From Dyella ginsengisoli LA-4 (GTDB lineage Bacteria; Pseudomonadota; Gammaproteobacteria; Xanthomonadales; Rhodanobacteraceae), in contig NZ_AMSF01000088.1 in assembly GCF_000334915.1 (NCBI RefSeq), positions 1 through 64,000 of the forward strand: 64,000 nt of DNA, in the 5' to 3' direction. Positions 26,308-35,443 of this stretch are shown here, piece by piece. Made by a program: the position numbers and the translations under genes. The notes beneath the pieces are model-generated. The model saw only the letters and a program-made list of their open reading frames with translations. It had not been told where the DNA came from and ran no database searches. How positions within the stretch are numbered: position 1 is the first letter of the stretch; each line of letters opens with the position of its first letter.

Positions 26308-27525
26308 TCACTGGATGTTGCTGGTCAGGCTGAGCAGCGGCAGCAGGATCGCCGCCATGATGATCGCCACCAGCACGGTCATCACGATGGTCAGCGCCGG
26401 CACCAGCGCGGCGAGCAGGCGGTCGATCGCGCGGCGGCTCTCCAGTTCGAAGGTGTCGGCCACCTTCAGCAGCATGGTGTCGAGCTGGCCTGCCTCCTCG
26501 CCCACCTGCACCATCTGCAGGGCCAGTCGCGGGAAGCGCTGCGACTGCGCCAGCGCGAAACCGAGGCCCGCGCCGCCCTTGACCTGCTCGGCGGCGGTGG
26601 CCAGCGCCTCGTCCAGCGCGCGGTTGGAGGTGACCTGGCGCGCGATGGTCAGCGAAGACAGCAGCGGCACGCCGTTCTTCAGCAGCGTGCCCAGCGTGCG
26701 CGCGATGCGCGCGGTCTCTACCTTCACCAGCAGCGGCCCGACCACCCGTCGCTGCAGCAGCTTCGCGTGCGCGGCCAGCCTGGCGTCCGGATCGCGCAGC
26801 TGCGCGCGGCGCACGAACACCGCGCCAACGATCAGCAGCACCATCAGCCACCACCAGTCCTGGATCAGGTTGCCCAGCGCGAGCACGGCCCGGGTGATCA
26901 GCGGGATCGGCACCTGCATGTCCTGGAAGATCGGCACGAACTGCGGCACCACATAGGCCAGCAGCAGCACCAGCGAGCCGAGCACGCCGACCATCAGGAA
27001 GGCCGGGTAGATCAGCGCGTTGACGATGCTGCCGCGCAGCTGCTGGGCACGCTCCAGGTAATCGGCCAGGCGGCGCAGGGTGTCCTCCAGCGAACCGCCG
27101 GCCTCGCCCGCGCGCACCAGCGAGATGTACAGCTTGGGGAATACGCCGTGTTCCTCGTCCAGCGCCTGCGACAGTGTGCTGCCGCCGCGCACGCGGTCGC
27201 GCACGCGCTCGATCAGCTTCTTCGCCCGCTCGCCCTCGGGCAGCTCGAGCAGGATGCCGAGTGCGCGGTCCAGCGGCTGGCCGGCACCGAGCAGGGTGGC
27301 GAGCTGGTGGGTGAACTGGGCCAGCTGGTCGCCGGAAAACGGGCCGCGCGCGAACAGCGCGGCGAACGAACCGCCGCTGCCGCCGGCGTCGGCCGGGGCC
27401 GCTTCCAGCGGGGTGTGGCCCTGATCCTGCAGGCGGGCGATCACGTCCTCGACCGACGCTGCCTCCATCTGGCCCTGCAGCATGTCGCCGGCGTCGCTGA
27501 CCGCGCGGTAGCGGAACTGCGCCAC
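26308..27525 (-). CDS. gspF: Type II secretion inner-membrane platform protein GspF (XpsF)
   Basis: A 405-residue polytopic protein with two T2SSF domains, each holding a Glu/Gly-rich motif (VRAGEAGGSLEDTL; VQVGEEAGQLDTML), and three membrane helices (SIVNALIYPAFLMVGVLG region, a WWWLMVLLIVGAV helix and a C-terminal IVMTVLVAIIMAAILLP helix). The start is GTG at 27525, six bases after AGGAGG and just past the gspE stop. It is the rotor or scaffold that transmits GspE motion to the pseudopilus. Confidence 0.94.
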   Translation of the reverse strand: MAQFRYRAVSDAGDMLQGQMEAASVEDVIARLQDQGHTPLEAAPADAGGSGGSFAALFARGPFSGDQLAQFTHQLATLLGAGQPLDRALGILLELPEGERAKKLIERVRDRVRGGSTLSQALDEEHGVFPKLYISLVRAGEAGGSLEDTLRRLADYLERAQQLRGSIVNALIYPAFLMVGVLGSLVLLLAYVVPQFVPIFQDMQVPIPLITRAVLALGNLIQDWWWLMVLLIVGAVFVRRAQLRDPDARLAAHAKLLQRRVVGPLLVKVETARIARTLGTLLKNGVPLLSSLTIARQVTSNRALDEALATAAEQVKGGAGLGFALAQSQRFPRLALQMVQVGEEAGQLDTMLLKVADTFELESRRAIDRLLAALVPALTIVMTVLVAIIMAAILLPLLSLTSNIQ

Positions 27526-27526
27526 G

Positions 27527-29263
27527 TCAGCCCTCCTGCGTCACGCGCAGGACCTCTTCCAGCGTGGTCACGCCGGCCACCGCCTTGGCGATGCCGTCCT
27601 CGTACATGGTGCGCATGCCCTCGGCGCGGGCGGCGCGCTCGATCTCGCCGGCGTCGGCGCGCTGCATGATCAGCCGGCGCAGCGGGTCGGTCATCACCAG
27701 GAATTCCATGATCGCGCGGCGACCGCGGTAGCCGGTGGGGTTGGACGCGCTGGTGCCCGGCTTCCACAGCCGGATCGGCCGCTCGCTGGTGTACTTCTCC
27801 AGCTCGAACTCGGCGATCACCTCGGGCGAGGGTTCGTACGGGATCGCCGTCTCCGGGTCGAGCCGGCGCACCAGTCGCTGCGCCAGGATGCCGTTGACGG
27901 TGGAGCCGAGCAGGTAGTCCTCCACGCCCATGTCGAGCAGGCGGGTGACGCCGCCGGAGGCGGAGTTGGTGTGCAGCGTGGACAGCACCAGGTGGCCGGT
28001 GAGCGCGGACTGGATCGCGATGCGGCAGGTCTCCAGGTCGCGCATCTCGCCGATCATGATCACGTCCGGGTCCTGGCGCATGATCGAGCGCAGCGCGCCG
28101 GCGAAGTCCAGTCCGATCTGCGGCTTCACCTGGATCTGGTTGATGCCTTCGAGCTGGTACTCGACCGGATCCTCGACGGTGATGATCTTCACGTCGGGCG
28201 TGTTGATCTGCGACAGCGCGGTGTACAGCGTGGTGGTCTTGCCCGAACCGGTCGGGCCGGTGACCAGCAGGATGCCGTGCGGACGCTGCAGCACTTCGAC
28301 GAAGCGCTTCTCGAACGCCTCGGTGAAACCCAGCGAGGCGAAGTCGAACACCACCGACTCGCGGTCCAGGATGCGCATCACCACCGACTCGCCGAAGCTG
28401 GTCGGCACGGTGGACACGCGCAGGTCCAGCTCCTTGCCCTGCACGCGCAGCTGGATGCGGCCGTCCTGCGGCAGGCGGCGCTCGGCGATGTTGAGCTTGG
28501 CCATGATCTTCACGCGGCTGATCACCGCGGCGGTCGAGCTGGACGGCGGCGCCTCCACCTCGTGCAGCACGCCGTCGATGCGGTAGCGCACCTTCAGCCG
28601 GTTCTCGAACGGCTCGATGTGCACGTCCGAGGCGCGCTGCTCCACCGCGCGCTGCAGGATCAGGTTGACCAGGCGGATGACGGGCGCCTCGGAGGCGAGG
28701 TCGCGCAGGTGCTCGACGTCCTCTTCCTCGGTGGCGCCGGCGCCGTCGAGGTTCTCCACGATCGATCCCATCGCCGAGCGGCCCTGGCCGTAGTAGCGCT
28801 CGATCAGGTCGTCGATCTCCGAGCGCAGGCCGATGCACAGCGCCACCGGCTTGCCCGCGGCCAGCCGCACGGCGTCGAGCGGGTACGGGTCGGCCGGATC
28901 GGACACCACCAGCGCCAGGGCGTCCTCGCCCTGGCGGATCGGCACCACGTGCTGCTGCTTGAGGAAGCGCGGCGACACGTCCAGCTCGGACGGCGGCAGT
29001 TCGGGCACGTCGCGGGTGGACACCAGCGGCGCATCGAGCAGCTCGGACCAGGCCTGGGCCAGGTCGCGCTCGGACACCAGGCCGAGCCGGGCCATCAGGG
29101 CGGTCAACGTGCCCTCCGGAGCCTCTTCGTGCAGCCGTCGGGCGCGGACCAGGTCGCCATCCTTGAGCGCGCCGCGCGAGACCAGCAAGGCGCATACGGC
29201 CGCCTCGCGATCATCCATGGCCGCCTGCATTGCGTCTCCCGACGCGCTCACCACTGCCGACAT
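27527..29263 (-). CDS. gspE: Type II secretion ATPase GspE (XpsE)
   Basis: A 578-residue cytoplasmic ATPase, first gene of the xps operon. N-terminal T2SSE domain, then Walker A GPTGSGKTTTLY, Asp box ITVEDPVEYQLEGINQ, Walker B PDVIMIGEMRDLET and His box LSTLHTNSASG. The tetracysteine zinc motif present in many GspE proteins is absent, replaced by a segment TSASNPTGYRGRRA. The start at 29263 (MSAVVSAS) is chosen from an ATG after GGGGTGGGTG; ATG 29230 is an alternative. It powers pseudopilus extension. Confidence 0.95.
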   Translation of the reverse strand: MSAVVSASGDAMQAAMDDREAAVCALLVSRGALKDGDLVRARRLHEEAPEGTLTALMARLGLVSERDLAQAWSELLDAPLVSTRDVPELPPSELDVSPRFLKQQHVVPIRQGEDALALVVSDPADPYPLDAVRLAAGKPVALCIGLRSEIDDLIERYYGQGRSAMGSIVENLDGAGATEEEDVEHLRDLASEAPVIRLVNLILQRAVEQRASDVHIEPFENRLKVRYRIDGVLHEVEAPPSSSTAAVISRVKIMAKLNIAERRLPQDGRIQLRVQGKELDLRVSTVPTSFGESVVMRILDRESVVFDFASLGFTEAFEKRFVEVLQRPHGILLVTGPTGSGKTTTLYTALSQINTPDVKIITVEDPVEYQLEGINQIQVKPQIGLDFAGALRSIMRQDPDVIMIGEMRDLETCRIAIQSALTGHLVLSTLHTNSASGGVTRLLDMGVEDYLLGSTVNGILAQRLVRRLDPETAIPYEPSPEVIAEFELEKYTSERPIRLWKPGTSASNPTGYRGRRAIMEFLVMTDPLRRLIMQRADAGEIERAARAEGMRTMYEDGIAKAVAGVTTLEEVLRVTQEG

Positions 29264-29593
29264 CACCCACCCCGTTCCACTGCGATCACGGACTTCTTCG
29301 ACCGGCCGTCGCCCCCGCACCGGCCAGACGCGCATTGTTAGCACATCCGGTACAACCCCGGGCGGCGACCGCGGGCGCCCCGTTCACAAACCACCGGGTC
29401 CATGCGGGCAGGCGCAAGAACCTCCGCCCCCACCGGGGGCGCGGCCGCGCGCGAAGGCCGGCCACCCTAGGCAAGCCCGGCCGATCCGGCAATACGGCAA
29501 TGGCCTATGGGGTATTCCGGGAATGATGCGTTGCGCGTCGCGCGCGCGGCGCGGGCTTGCGACAATACGGACTTTGCCTGCCAAGACCGACGC
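29264..29593. other. 330-bp gap between gspE and tatD
   Basis: The divergent upstream regions of the xps operon and tatD lie here. It has no convincing open frame, strong hairpin or clear -35/-10 pair. A GACAAT sequence at 29561-29566 could be a -10 box for tatD but lacks a partner at normal spacing. Confidence 0.5.
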
Positions 29594-30385
29594 ATGCTGA
29601 TCGACATCGGGGCCAACCTGACCCACGAATCCTTCGCCCACGACTTCGACGCCGTGCTGGCCCGCGCCCGCACCCACGGTGTGGCGCACATGGTGGTCAC
29701 CGGCGCCAGCCGCGACGGCAGCCGCGGCGCGCTGGCGCTGGCCCGGGCCCATCCCGGCGTGCTGTACGCCACCGCCGGCGTGCACCCGCACCATGCGGTG
29801 GACTACGACGAGGCCACCGATGCGCTGCTGCGCGAGCTGGCCACCCACCCGGAGGTCCGCGCCGTCGGCGAGACCGGGCTGGACTACCACCGCAACTATT
29901 CGCCGCGTGACGTGCAGCGCGAGGTCTTCGAGCGCCAGCTGCGCATCGCCGCGGAGCTGGGCAAGCCGCTGTTCCTGCACCAGCGCGACGCGCACGAGGA
30001 CTTCCTCGCCCTGCTGCGCCGCTACCGCGACCGGGTGCCGGCGGTGGTGGTGCACTGCTTCACCGATACCGGCGAGGCGCTGCGCGATTACCTGGCGCTG
30101 GACTGCCACATCGGCATCACCGGCTGGATCTGCGACGAGCGCCGCGGCCTGCACCTGCGCGAGCTGGTGAGGGAGATCCCGGCCGGCCGGCTGATGATCG
30201 AGACCGACGCGCCCTACCTGCTGCCGCGCACGGTGCGCCCGCAGCCCAGCCACCGGCGCAACGAGCCGATGTACCTGAAGCACATCGCCGAGGAGATCGC
30301 GCGCGACCGCGGAGAGTCTTTCGAAGCGCTGGCCGCACACACCAGCGCCACCGCTGCCGGGTTTTTCGGCCTCGCCGCCGCCTGA
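29594..30385 (+). CDS. tatD: TatD family metal-dependent hydrolase (DNase)
   Basis: A 263-residue TIM-barrel hydrolase. Metal-binding motifs are GANLTH near the start, HPHHAVDY, GETGLDYHRN, HQRDAHED, HCFTDTGE and IETDAPYLLPR, all intact. TatD proteins are 3'-5' nucleases linked to DNA repair and quality control, despite the name from the Tat locus. ATG 29594 (MLIDIGAN) matches the usual TatD start. It is convergent with rluE, seven bases apart. Confidence 0.92.
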   Translation: MLIDIGANLTHESFAHDFDAVLARARTHGVAHMVVTGASRDGSRGALALARAHPGVLYATAGVHPHHAVDYDEATDALLRELATHPEVRAVGETGLDYHRNYSPRDVQREVFERQLRIAAELGKPLFLHQRDAHEDFLALLRRYRDRVPAVVVHCFTDTGEALRDYLALDCHIGITGWICDERRGLHLRELVREIPAGRLMIETDAPYLLPRTVRPQPSHRRNEPMYLKHIAEEIARDRGESFEALAAHTSATAAGFFGLAAA

Positions 30386-30391
30386 GCGGCG

Positions 30392-30925
30392 TCAGCGCAG
30401 GACGCGGGTCTGCCCGGGCGGCAGGCCGTCCAGCGCATGCGGACCGATCCGCTCGCGGATCAGTCGCAGGGTGGGGAAGCCCACCGCCGCGGTCATCCGG
30501 CGCACCTGCCGGTTGCGCCCCTCGCGCAGGGTGATGCGCAACCAGCTGGTGGGGATCGCCTTGCGGAAACGCACCGGCGGATCGCGCGGCCACAGCCAGT
30601 CCGGCTCGGTGGCATGCTCGGCGCCGGCCGGCAGGGTCGGCCCGTCCTTCAGCACCACGCCGTGACGCAGCGCGGCGATCGCCTCGTCGGTGATCGCCCC
30701 GTCCACCTGCACCAGATAGGTCTTCGGTTGCTTGTGCTTCGGATCGGTGAGCCGGTGCGCCAGCGCGCCCTCGTCGGTGAGCAGCAGCAGGCCCTCGCTG
30801 TCCTGGTCGAGCCGGCCGGCGGCGTAGACGCCTTTTTGCCGCACGAAATCGGCCAGGGTGGGACGGCCGTCCGCGTCGGTGAACTGGCAGAGCACGCCAT
30901 AGGGCTTGTTCAACGCGATCAGCAC
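30392..30925 (-). CDS. rluE: 23S rRNA pseudouridine synthase RluE type
   Basis: A 177-residue RsuA-family pseudouridine synthase without an S4 domain, as in RluE (which modifies U2457 of 23S rRNA). Motifs are [14 protein letters not shown], the catalytic-Asp segment [16 protein letters not shown] and the late [21 protein letters not shown]. The start is a GTG at 30925 with no clear Shine-Dalgarno. It is the second member of this family in the window, after RluF. Confidence 0.88.
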   Translation of the reverse strand: MLIALNKPYGVLCQFTDADGRPTLADFVRQKGVYAAGRLDQDSEGLLLLTDEGALAHRLTDPKHKQPKTYLVQVDGAITDEAIAALRHGVVLKDGPTLPAGAEHATEPDWLWPRDPPVRFRKAIPTSWLRITLREGRNRQVRRMTAAVGFPTLRLIRERIGPHALDGLPPGQTRVLR

Positions 30926-30941
30926 GGAGCGACGGACGCCG

Positions 30942-31874
30942 TCAGAGGGATGAGGCGGCCTTGGCCGGCGACGGCACCGATGCGGCCGGCGCCGGGCCCT
31001 CCGGCTTCACGAAGCGCAGCGTCATGCGGTCCGATTCGCCGATCGCCAGGTACTTCGCGCGTCCGGTGTCGCCCAGGGTCAGCGTGGGCGGCAGCGTCCA
31101 CACGCCCTTGGGGTAGTCCTTGGTATCGGCCGGATTGGCGTTGATCTCGCTGGACTCCTCCAGCTCGAAGCCGGCATCGGTGGCCAGCTTCACCACCGCA
31201 GCCACCGGCAGGTAGCCGCTGCCCTTCGCCACATCCAGCGATACGCCGGCAGCGGCGCGATGGTCGACCACGCCGAGCACGCCGCCCGGCCGCAGCACCT
31301 TGAAGAAGCCCTTGAACATCGCCGGCGCGGTCCCGGCCTGGACCCAGTTGTGCACGTTGCGGAAGGTCAGCACCGTGTCGGCGCTGCCGGGCGGACCGAA
31401 CACCGGCGCCTTGGGGTCGAAGGTGACCACGCGCGCGTCGCCGTACACCGCCGGCGCGGCGGCGAATTTCTGCTTCAGCGTGTCGTCGGCCGCCTTGCCC
31501 GGAGCCGGGGCGGCCACCGCGGCAATGTACTGGCCGTTGTCGCGCAGCAGCGGCGCGAGGATGTCCGCGTACCAGCCGCCGCCGGGGGTGATCTCCACCA
31601 CGGTCTGGTCCGGCTGCACGCCGAAGAACTCCAGCGTCTGCTTGGGGTGGCGGTAGCGGTCGCGCGCCCGTTCGGCCGCGCTGCGCCAGTCGCCGGCCAG
31701 CACGGTGTCGAGCTGGGCCGCGGTGAAGTCGACGGCACTGGTCGGCGGCACCAGTTCGCCCGGCGGCTGGTCCTGCCCCTCCGCATCGGCAAGGGTCTGC
31801 GCCGACGCTGGCGCGGCCAGCGCGAGGGCGCACAGCCCCGCCAGCAGCCACTTTCCCGGAACCGACGATGTCAT
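30942..31874 (-). CDS. Exported methyltransferase-like protein (COG4798 type)
   Basis: A 310-residue protein with a clear Sec signal peptide (residues 1-25, [11 protein letters not shown]) followed by a Rossmann-type methyltransferase domain: motif I region [33 protein letters not shown] and [14 protein letters not shown]. Proteins of this group are annotated as predicted SAM methyltransferases, but an exported protein would not meet cytoplasmic SAM, so its true activity is uncertain. The Ala/Pro-rich C-terminus is low complexity. It lies 16 bases upstream of rluE on the same strand and may be co-transcribed with it. Confidence 0.75.
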   Translation of the reverse strand: MTSSVPGKWLLAGLCALALAAPASAQTLADAEGQDQPPGELVPPTSAVDFTAAQLDTVLAGDWRSAAERARDRYRHPKQTLEFFGVQPDQTVVEITPGGGWYADILAPLLRDNGQYIAAVAAPAPGKAADDTLKQKFAAAPAVYGDARVVTFDPKAPVFGPPGSADTVLTFRNVHNWVQAGTAPAMFKGFFKVLRPGGVLGVVDHRAAAGVSLDVAKGSGYLPVAAVVKLATDAGFELEESSEINANPADTKDYPKGVWTLPPTLTLGDTGRAKYLAIGESDRMTLRFVKPEGPAPAASVPSPAKAASSL

Positions 31875-31969
31875 GGTGTGCTCCCTGTTCGATCGCGCCT
31901 GGCGGCGCCTCCCCGCCCGGCACGCTGGCGCAGGCAGAGTGATAACGATGTGCAGATACGGCTGGCCGT

Positions 31970-32632
31970 TCAGTATGGACGCGGACAGACCGACTGCAGG
32001 CCGTCGATATGTTCGTGCAGATCCGGTGCGATGCCCTGCCACATCGGATCCAGGATGAAATCGATGCCCTCGTACCGCGCCAGCTTGGCCGCGGGAATGA
32101 AGTCGGCGTCGCCGGCGACCAGGATGATCTGGTCGACCTGCTTCTTGTAGGCCAGCGCGGCGATGTCGATGCCGATCTTCATGTCGACCTGGGTCTGGCG
32201 CATCTCCGGCTCGAAATGCTCGTCGCCCAGCTCGTCCCACGCCAGCGTGCCCTCGCGCAGCTGCTGGAACGCGCCACGGCGCAGCTGCCATTCGCCGCGC
32301 TCGCTCAGCCGCCCGAGGCGCAGCGCCATCTTGCGCTGGCGGCGCAGCTGGTCGTGCAGCTCGCGGCGAAACGCAGCGGCGCCGGTGCGGCCGAAATCCA
32401 CGTTGTCGCCGCTGACCGGCTTGACCAGGGTGCGCTCCAGCGGCGGGCAGTCGTAGAAGAAGATGCGGTACAGCGCCTCGCGCGGACGATCCAGCACCTT
32501 GAGATGCTCCAGCGCCATGCCGAACACGGTCTTGGCCACCGTGCGCGCGTCGTTGGGATCGCGGTCGCCCCATACCTTGCGGTAGCGGGCGAGAAAAAAC
32601 GCACCATCGACAAGAAACGCAGTAGCAGGCAT
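31970..32632 (-). CDS. NYN-domain (PIN-like) putative ribonuclease
   Basis: A 220-residue protein of the LabA/DUF88 NYN group. The acidic active-site positions of PIN-like nucleases are present in AFLVDGAFF near the start, the central DMKIGIDIAALAYKK, and the late motif ILVAGDADFIPAAKLAR. NYN proteins are predicted metal-dependent RNases. There is no partner gene in its strand group. An ATG at 32632 fits the family start. Confidence 0.85.
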   Translation of the reverse strand: MPATAFLVDGAFFLARYRKVWGDRDPNDARTVAKTVFGMALEHLKVLDRPREALYRIFFYDCPPLERTLVKPVSGDNVDFGRTGAAAFRRELHDQLRRQRKMALRLGRLSERGEWQLRRGAFQQLREGTLAWDELGDEHFEPEMRQTQVDMKIGIDIAALAYKKQVDQIILVAGDADFIPAAKLARYEGIDFILDPMWQGIAPDLHEHIDGLQSVCPRPY

Positions 32633-32764
32633 GCAGTCCTCAACAGCCGGGGATCAGGCGGTCGCCGGCCGGGCCCGCACCGGGTGCGGAACCGCTCGGA
32701 ATCGCCGGGAAACGTGCGCCCGCGGGAAATCGCGGCGCCGCACCATCTTACATCCAGGCCGGTC

Positions 32765-33178
32765 TCAGCGGACGGCCAGCGCCCGGGCCAAAGCCTGCAG
32801 GCCCTCGTCGTAGAGCGCCTCCATCAGCCCCGCGACGTCCGCTCCGGCTTCGCGCCGCGGCTCGAATTCGCACGACCAGTCGACCCGACAGGCCGGCCCG
32901 TCGGCATGCACGGCCAGGATCGAGCGGCAGTCGGCCAGCGGCAGCGAGCCGTCGACCAGCACGTAGACGCAGCGGTAGGCGGCGTCGTTGCGCGCCTCCA
33001 GCCGCTCGACCACGCGACCGCCGCCGGCCAGGTGCAGGGTGCGGATGCGCCCCTCCCACGACAGGTCCAGCCGCCGCACCCGCGGGTGCCACCGGTGCAG
33101 GCCGCCGAAGTCACCCACCACCGCCCAGACCGCTTCGGCCGGATATCCGATGTGCTGCGTCACCTGGATGCGGTTCAT
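32765..33178 (-). CDS. SRPBCC (START/polyketide-cyclase-like) family protein
   Basis: A 137-residue single-domain protein with the helix-grip pattern of the polyketide cyclase/dehydrase group: IGYPAEAVWAVVGDFGGLHRWHP at the start, then LSWEGRIRTLHL, VERLEARNDAAYRCVYVL and a long C-terminal helix (GLMEALYDEGLQALARAL). These proteins bind hydrophobic ligands; the ligand is unknown. It is divergent from the enhancer-binding protein gene across 302 bases, which may hold shared control sites. Confidence 0.82.
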   Translation of the reverse strand: MNRIQVTQHIGYPAEAVWAVVGDFGGLHRWHPRVRRLDLSWEGRIRTLHLAGGGRVVERLEARNDAAYRCVYVLVDGSLPLADCRSILAVHADGPACRVDWSCEFEPRREAGADVAGLMEALYDEGLQALARALAVR

Positions 33179-33302
33179 GCGGTCGATCCCTGCCCGGCGC
33201 CTCGCCGGCCGCAGGAGCCACGCAAGACCCGGACCAGCGCGCAAAGCCCCTGCGACCGACGATCCCTGGTGCAGGTGTTGCTCCCGTGGCGCAGCCGACC
33301 CG

Positions 33303-33317
33303 TGACACGGCGTGTCA
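33303..33317. promoter_or_regulatory. 15-bp palindrome, TGACAC-N3-GTGTCA
   Basis: A perfect six-base inverted repeat with three-base spacer lies in the 302-bp gap between the SRPBCC gene and the regulator gene, about 165 bases upstream of the regulator start. It has the form of an operator for a dimeric regulator, but no second copy was noticed upstream of xoxF. The rest of the gap (33179-33480) shows nothing certain. Confidence 0.4.
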
Positions 33318-33480
33318 AATGCTTCACGCCGGGGCATCCCGATGCTGCGCTGCAGTTTGCGGCGATCCGTGGTGGGCGCGATGCTCGGAATCCACCTGAC
33401 GCGCAAGACCACCCCCGACCGATGCGACGCGGGACAGCGTGCCGCACAGCCAGGCGTCAGGGACCGAAGGAGTCACGGTC

Positions 33481-35430
33481 ATGAGCAACGCCCTGACGGC
33501 AAGCCAGCCCTCCTCGCGCATCGCGAGCCTGCTGCAGGCGCGCGTAGGCACCAGCCAGGTGTCCCCATACGTCGCCAAGTCGTGGGACCGCTGCCTGAAC
33601 CGCTACAGCATCGAGCCGGACGCCGAGCGGCGCACCGTGGTGCTCGACACCGCATCCGTGCGGACGCGCCAGGAAACCCTGGGCGAGCTGCTCGGCGTGG
33701 CCCGCGCCGAGATGGAGAACCTCTACGAGCAGATCGCCGGCTCCGGCTACGCGGTGATCCTCAGCGACGCCGACGCAGTGGTGCTCAGCGCGATCACCGA
33801 CAGCCAGGCCCGGCGCGACTTCCGCGGCGCCGGGCTGTGGGTCGGCGCAGTGTGGAGCGAGCAGCACGAAGGCACCAACGGCATCGGCACGGCGGTGGCC
33901 GAGCGCGCACCGGTCACGGTCTACTGCGGCGAGCACTTCCGCCGCTACAACGCCGGGCTGTCGTGCTGCGGCGCGCCGATCCTCGACGTCGATGGCGACG
34001 TGCTCGGCGTGCTCGACGCCTCCGCCGCCAGCACCGCCGATACGCGGCTGGTGCAGAGCCACACCATGGCGCTGGTCAGCATGTCGGCCAACCTGATCGC
34101 CCGTTGCCACTTCCTCGGTCGCTTCCGCGATGCCTGGGTGCTGCGCTTCCACAGCCGGGCCGAGTTCGTCGGCCTGCTGCACGAGGCGCTGATGGCGATC
34201 GACGACAACGGCAACGTGCTGGCGGTGAACGAGGCGGCACTGGTGCAGCTGGGTATCAGCAGCCGTGCGCAACTGGTCGGCAAGCCGCTCGCCAGCCTGC
34301 TGCCACTGGACATGGACACCCTGCGCCGCCACGCCACGCACGAGGCGGCGTCGCTTTGGCCGGTGCGCGACATCGCCTACGGGCGTCGATTCTTCGCCAA
34401 CGCCCGGGCACCGATGCAGCGGCGGGCGGCGACGGTGGCGAGCGTCACGCGAACCGACCCCGGCGCTCCGGCGGCACGTCGCCACGTGGGCGGCGATCCG
34501 CGCATGCAGCACAATCTCAACTGTGGCCGTCAGCTGTTCGGCCGCCGCGTACCGATCCTGCTGCAGGGCGCGACCGGCACCGGCAAGGAAGTGTTCGCCA
34601 AGGCGCTGCACCAGGCCGCCAGCTGGGCCGACAAGCCGTTCGTGGCGGTGAACTGCGCGGCGATCCCCGAGGCGCTGATCGAGAGCGAGCTGTTCGGCTA
34701 TACCCGCGGCGCGTTCACCGACGCGGCACGCGAGGGCCATGTCGGCAAGATCCGCCAGTCCAGCGGCGGCACGCTGTTCCTGGACGAGATCGGCGACATG
34801 CCGCTGGCCCTGCAGACGCGCCTGCTGCGCGTGCTCGAGGAGCACGAGATCGTGCCGCTGGGCGGCGACGCGGCGATTCCGGTGGATCTGCACGTGATCA
34901 GCGCCAGCCACCGCGATCTGCTGGCGATGGTGCAGCAGGGCGAATTCCGCGAGGACCTCTACTACCGCCTCAACGGCATCACCCTGGAGTTGCCCACGCT
35001 GCGCGAGCGCACCGACAAGCGGGAGCTGATCCAGACCCTGCTGCGCGAGGAGATTCCCGACGGACCGGTGCCGGCGTTCGACGACGAGGCGATGGAGCGG
35101 CTGCTGGCGCATCCGTGGCCCGGCAACATCCGCCAGCTGCGCAACGTGCTGCGCATGGCGACGGCGCTTTGCGGCGAGGACGGACGCATCGGCCTGGCCC
35201 AGCTCGGGAGGGAATTCGCCAACCCGGCATCCGGCGCTCCGGCCGCCGCCCTGGATCACACCGGCAACCGCGAACCGGCCAATGCGCTGGGCACGGCCGA
35301 GCGCGACGCGCTGATGCTCGAACTCGAGCGCATGCACTGGAACATCAGCCGTACGGCAACCGCGCTCGGCGTCAGCCGCAACACCCTGTACCGCAAGATC
35401 CGCAAGCATCGCATCGTGCTGCCCGGCTGA
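33481..35430 (+). CDS. Sigma-54 enhancer-binding regulator, AcoR-like (GAF-PAS-AAA+-Fis)
   Basis: A 649-residue regulator. A GAF-like region (WSEQHEGTNGIGTAVAERAP, about 100-210) and a PAS-like region (about 225-330) precede the AAA+ domain: Walker A GATGTGKE at 363-370 and Walker B GGTLFLDEIGDM. The sigma-54 contact loop reads GAFTDA (410-415) rather than GAFTGA. The C-terminus is a Fis-type helix-turn-helix (NISRTATALGVSRNTLYRK). AAGGAG stands eight bases before the ATG. It faces the end of the xoxF operon, whose promoter region carries a sigma-54 site, so it probably controls that operon (inference). The signal could be an alcohol or aldehyde, as for AcoR relatives. Confidence 0.9.
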   Translation: MSNALTASQPSSRIASLLQARVGTSQVSPYVAKSWDRCLNRYSIEPDAERRTVVLDTASVRTRQETLGELLGVARAEMENLYEQIAGSGYAVILSDADAVVLSAITDSQARRDFRGAGLWVGAVWSEQHEGTNGIGTAVAERAPVTVYCGEHFRRYNAGLSCCGAPILDVDGDVLGVLDASAASTADTRLVQSHTMALVSMSANLIARCHFLGRFRDAWVLRFHSRAEFVGLLHEALMAIDDNGNVLAVNEAALVQLGISSRAQLVGKPLASLLPLDMDTLRRHATHEAASLWPVRDIAYGRRFFANARAPMQRRAATVASVTRTDPGAPAARRHVGGDPRMQHNLNCGRQLFGRRVPILLQGATGTGKEVFAKALHQAASWADKPFVAVNCAAIPEALIESELFGYTRGAFTDAAREGHVGKIRQSSGGTLFLDEIGDMPLALQTRLLRVLEEHEIVPLGGDAAIPVDLHVISASHRDLLAMVQQGEFREDLYYRLNGITLELPTLRERTDKRELIQTLLREEIPDGPVPAFDDEAMERLLAHPWPGNIRQLRNVLRMATALCGEDGRIGLAQLGREFANPASGAPAAALDHTGNREPANALGTAERDALMLELERMHWNISRTATALGVSRNTLYRKIRKHRIVLPG

Positions 35431-35443
35431 GCGCCGGACGGCG

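Noticed and set aside
29521-29590. TTGCGC and GACAAT upstream of tatD as a sigma-70 promoter
   Set aside because: The spacer would be 24 bases, too long for a normal promoter.
33371-33390. Possible sigma-54 promoter upstream of the regulator gene (GG-N10-GC spacing)
   Set aside because: Only the GG and GC dinucleotides and a few other bases fit; about half of the consensus is wrong, so it is within chance in GC-rich DNA.
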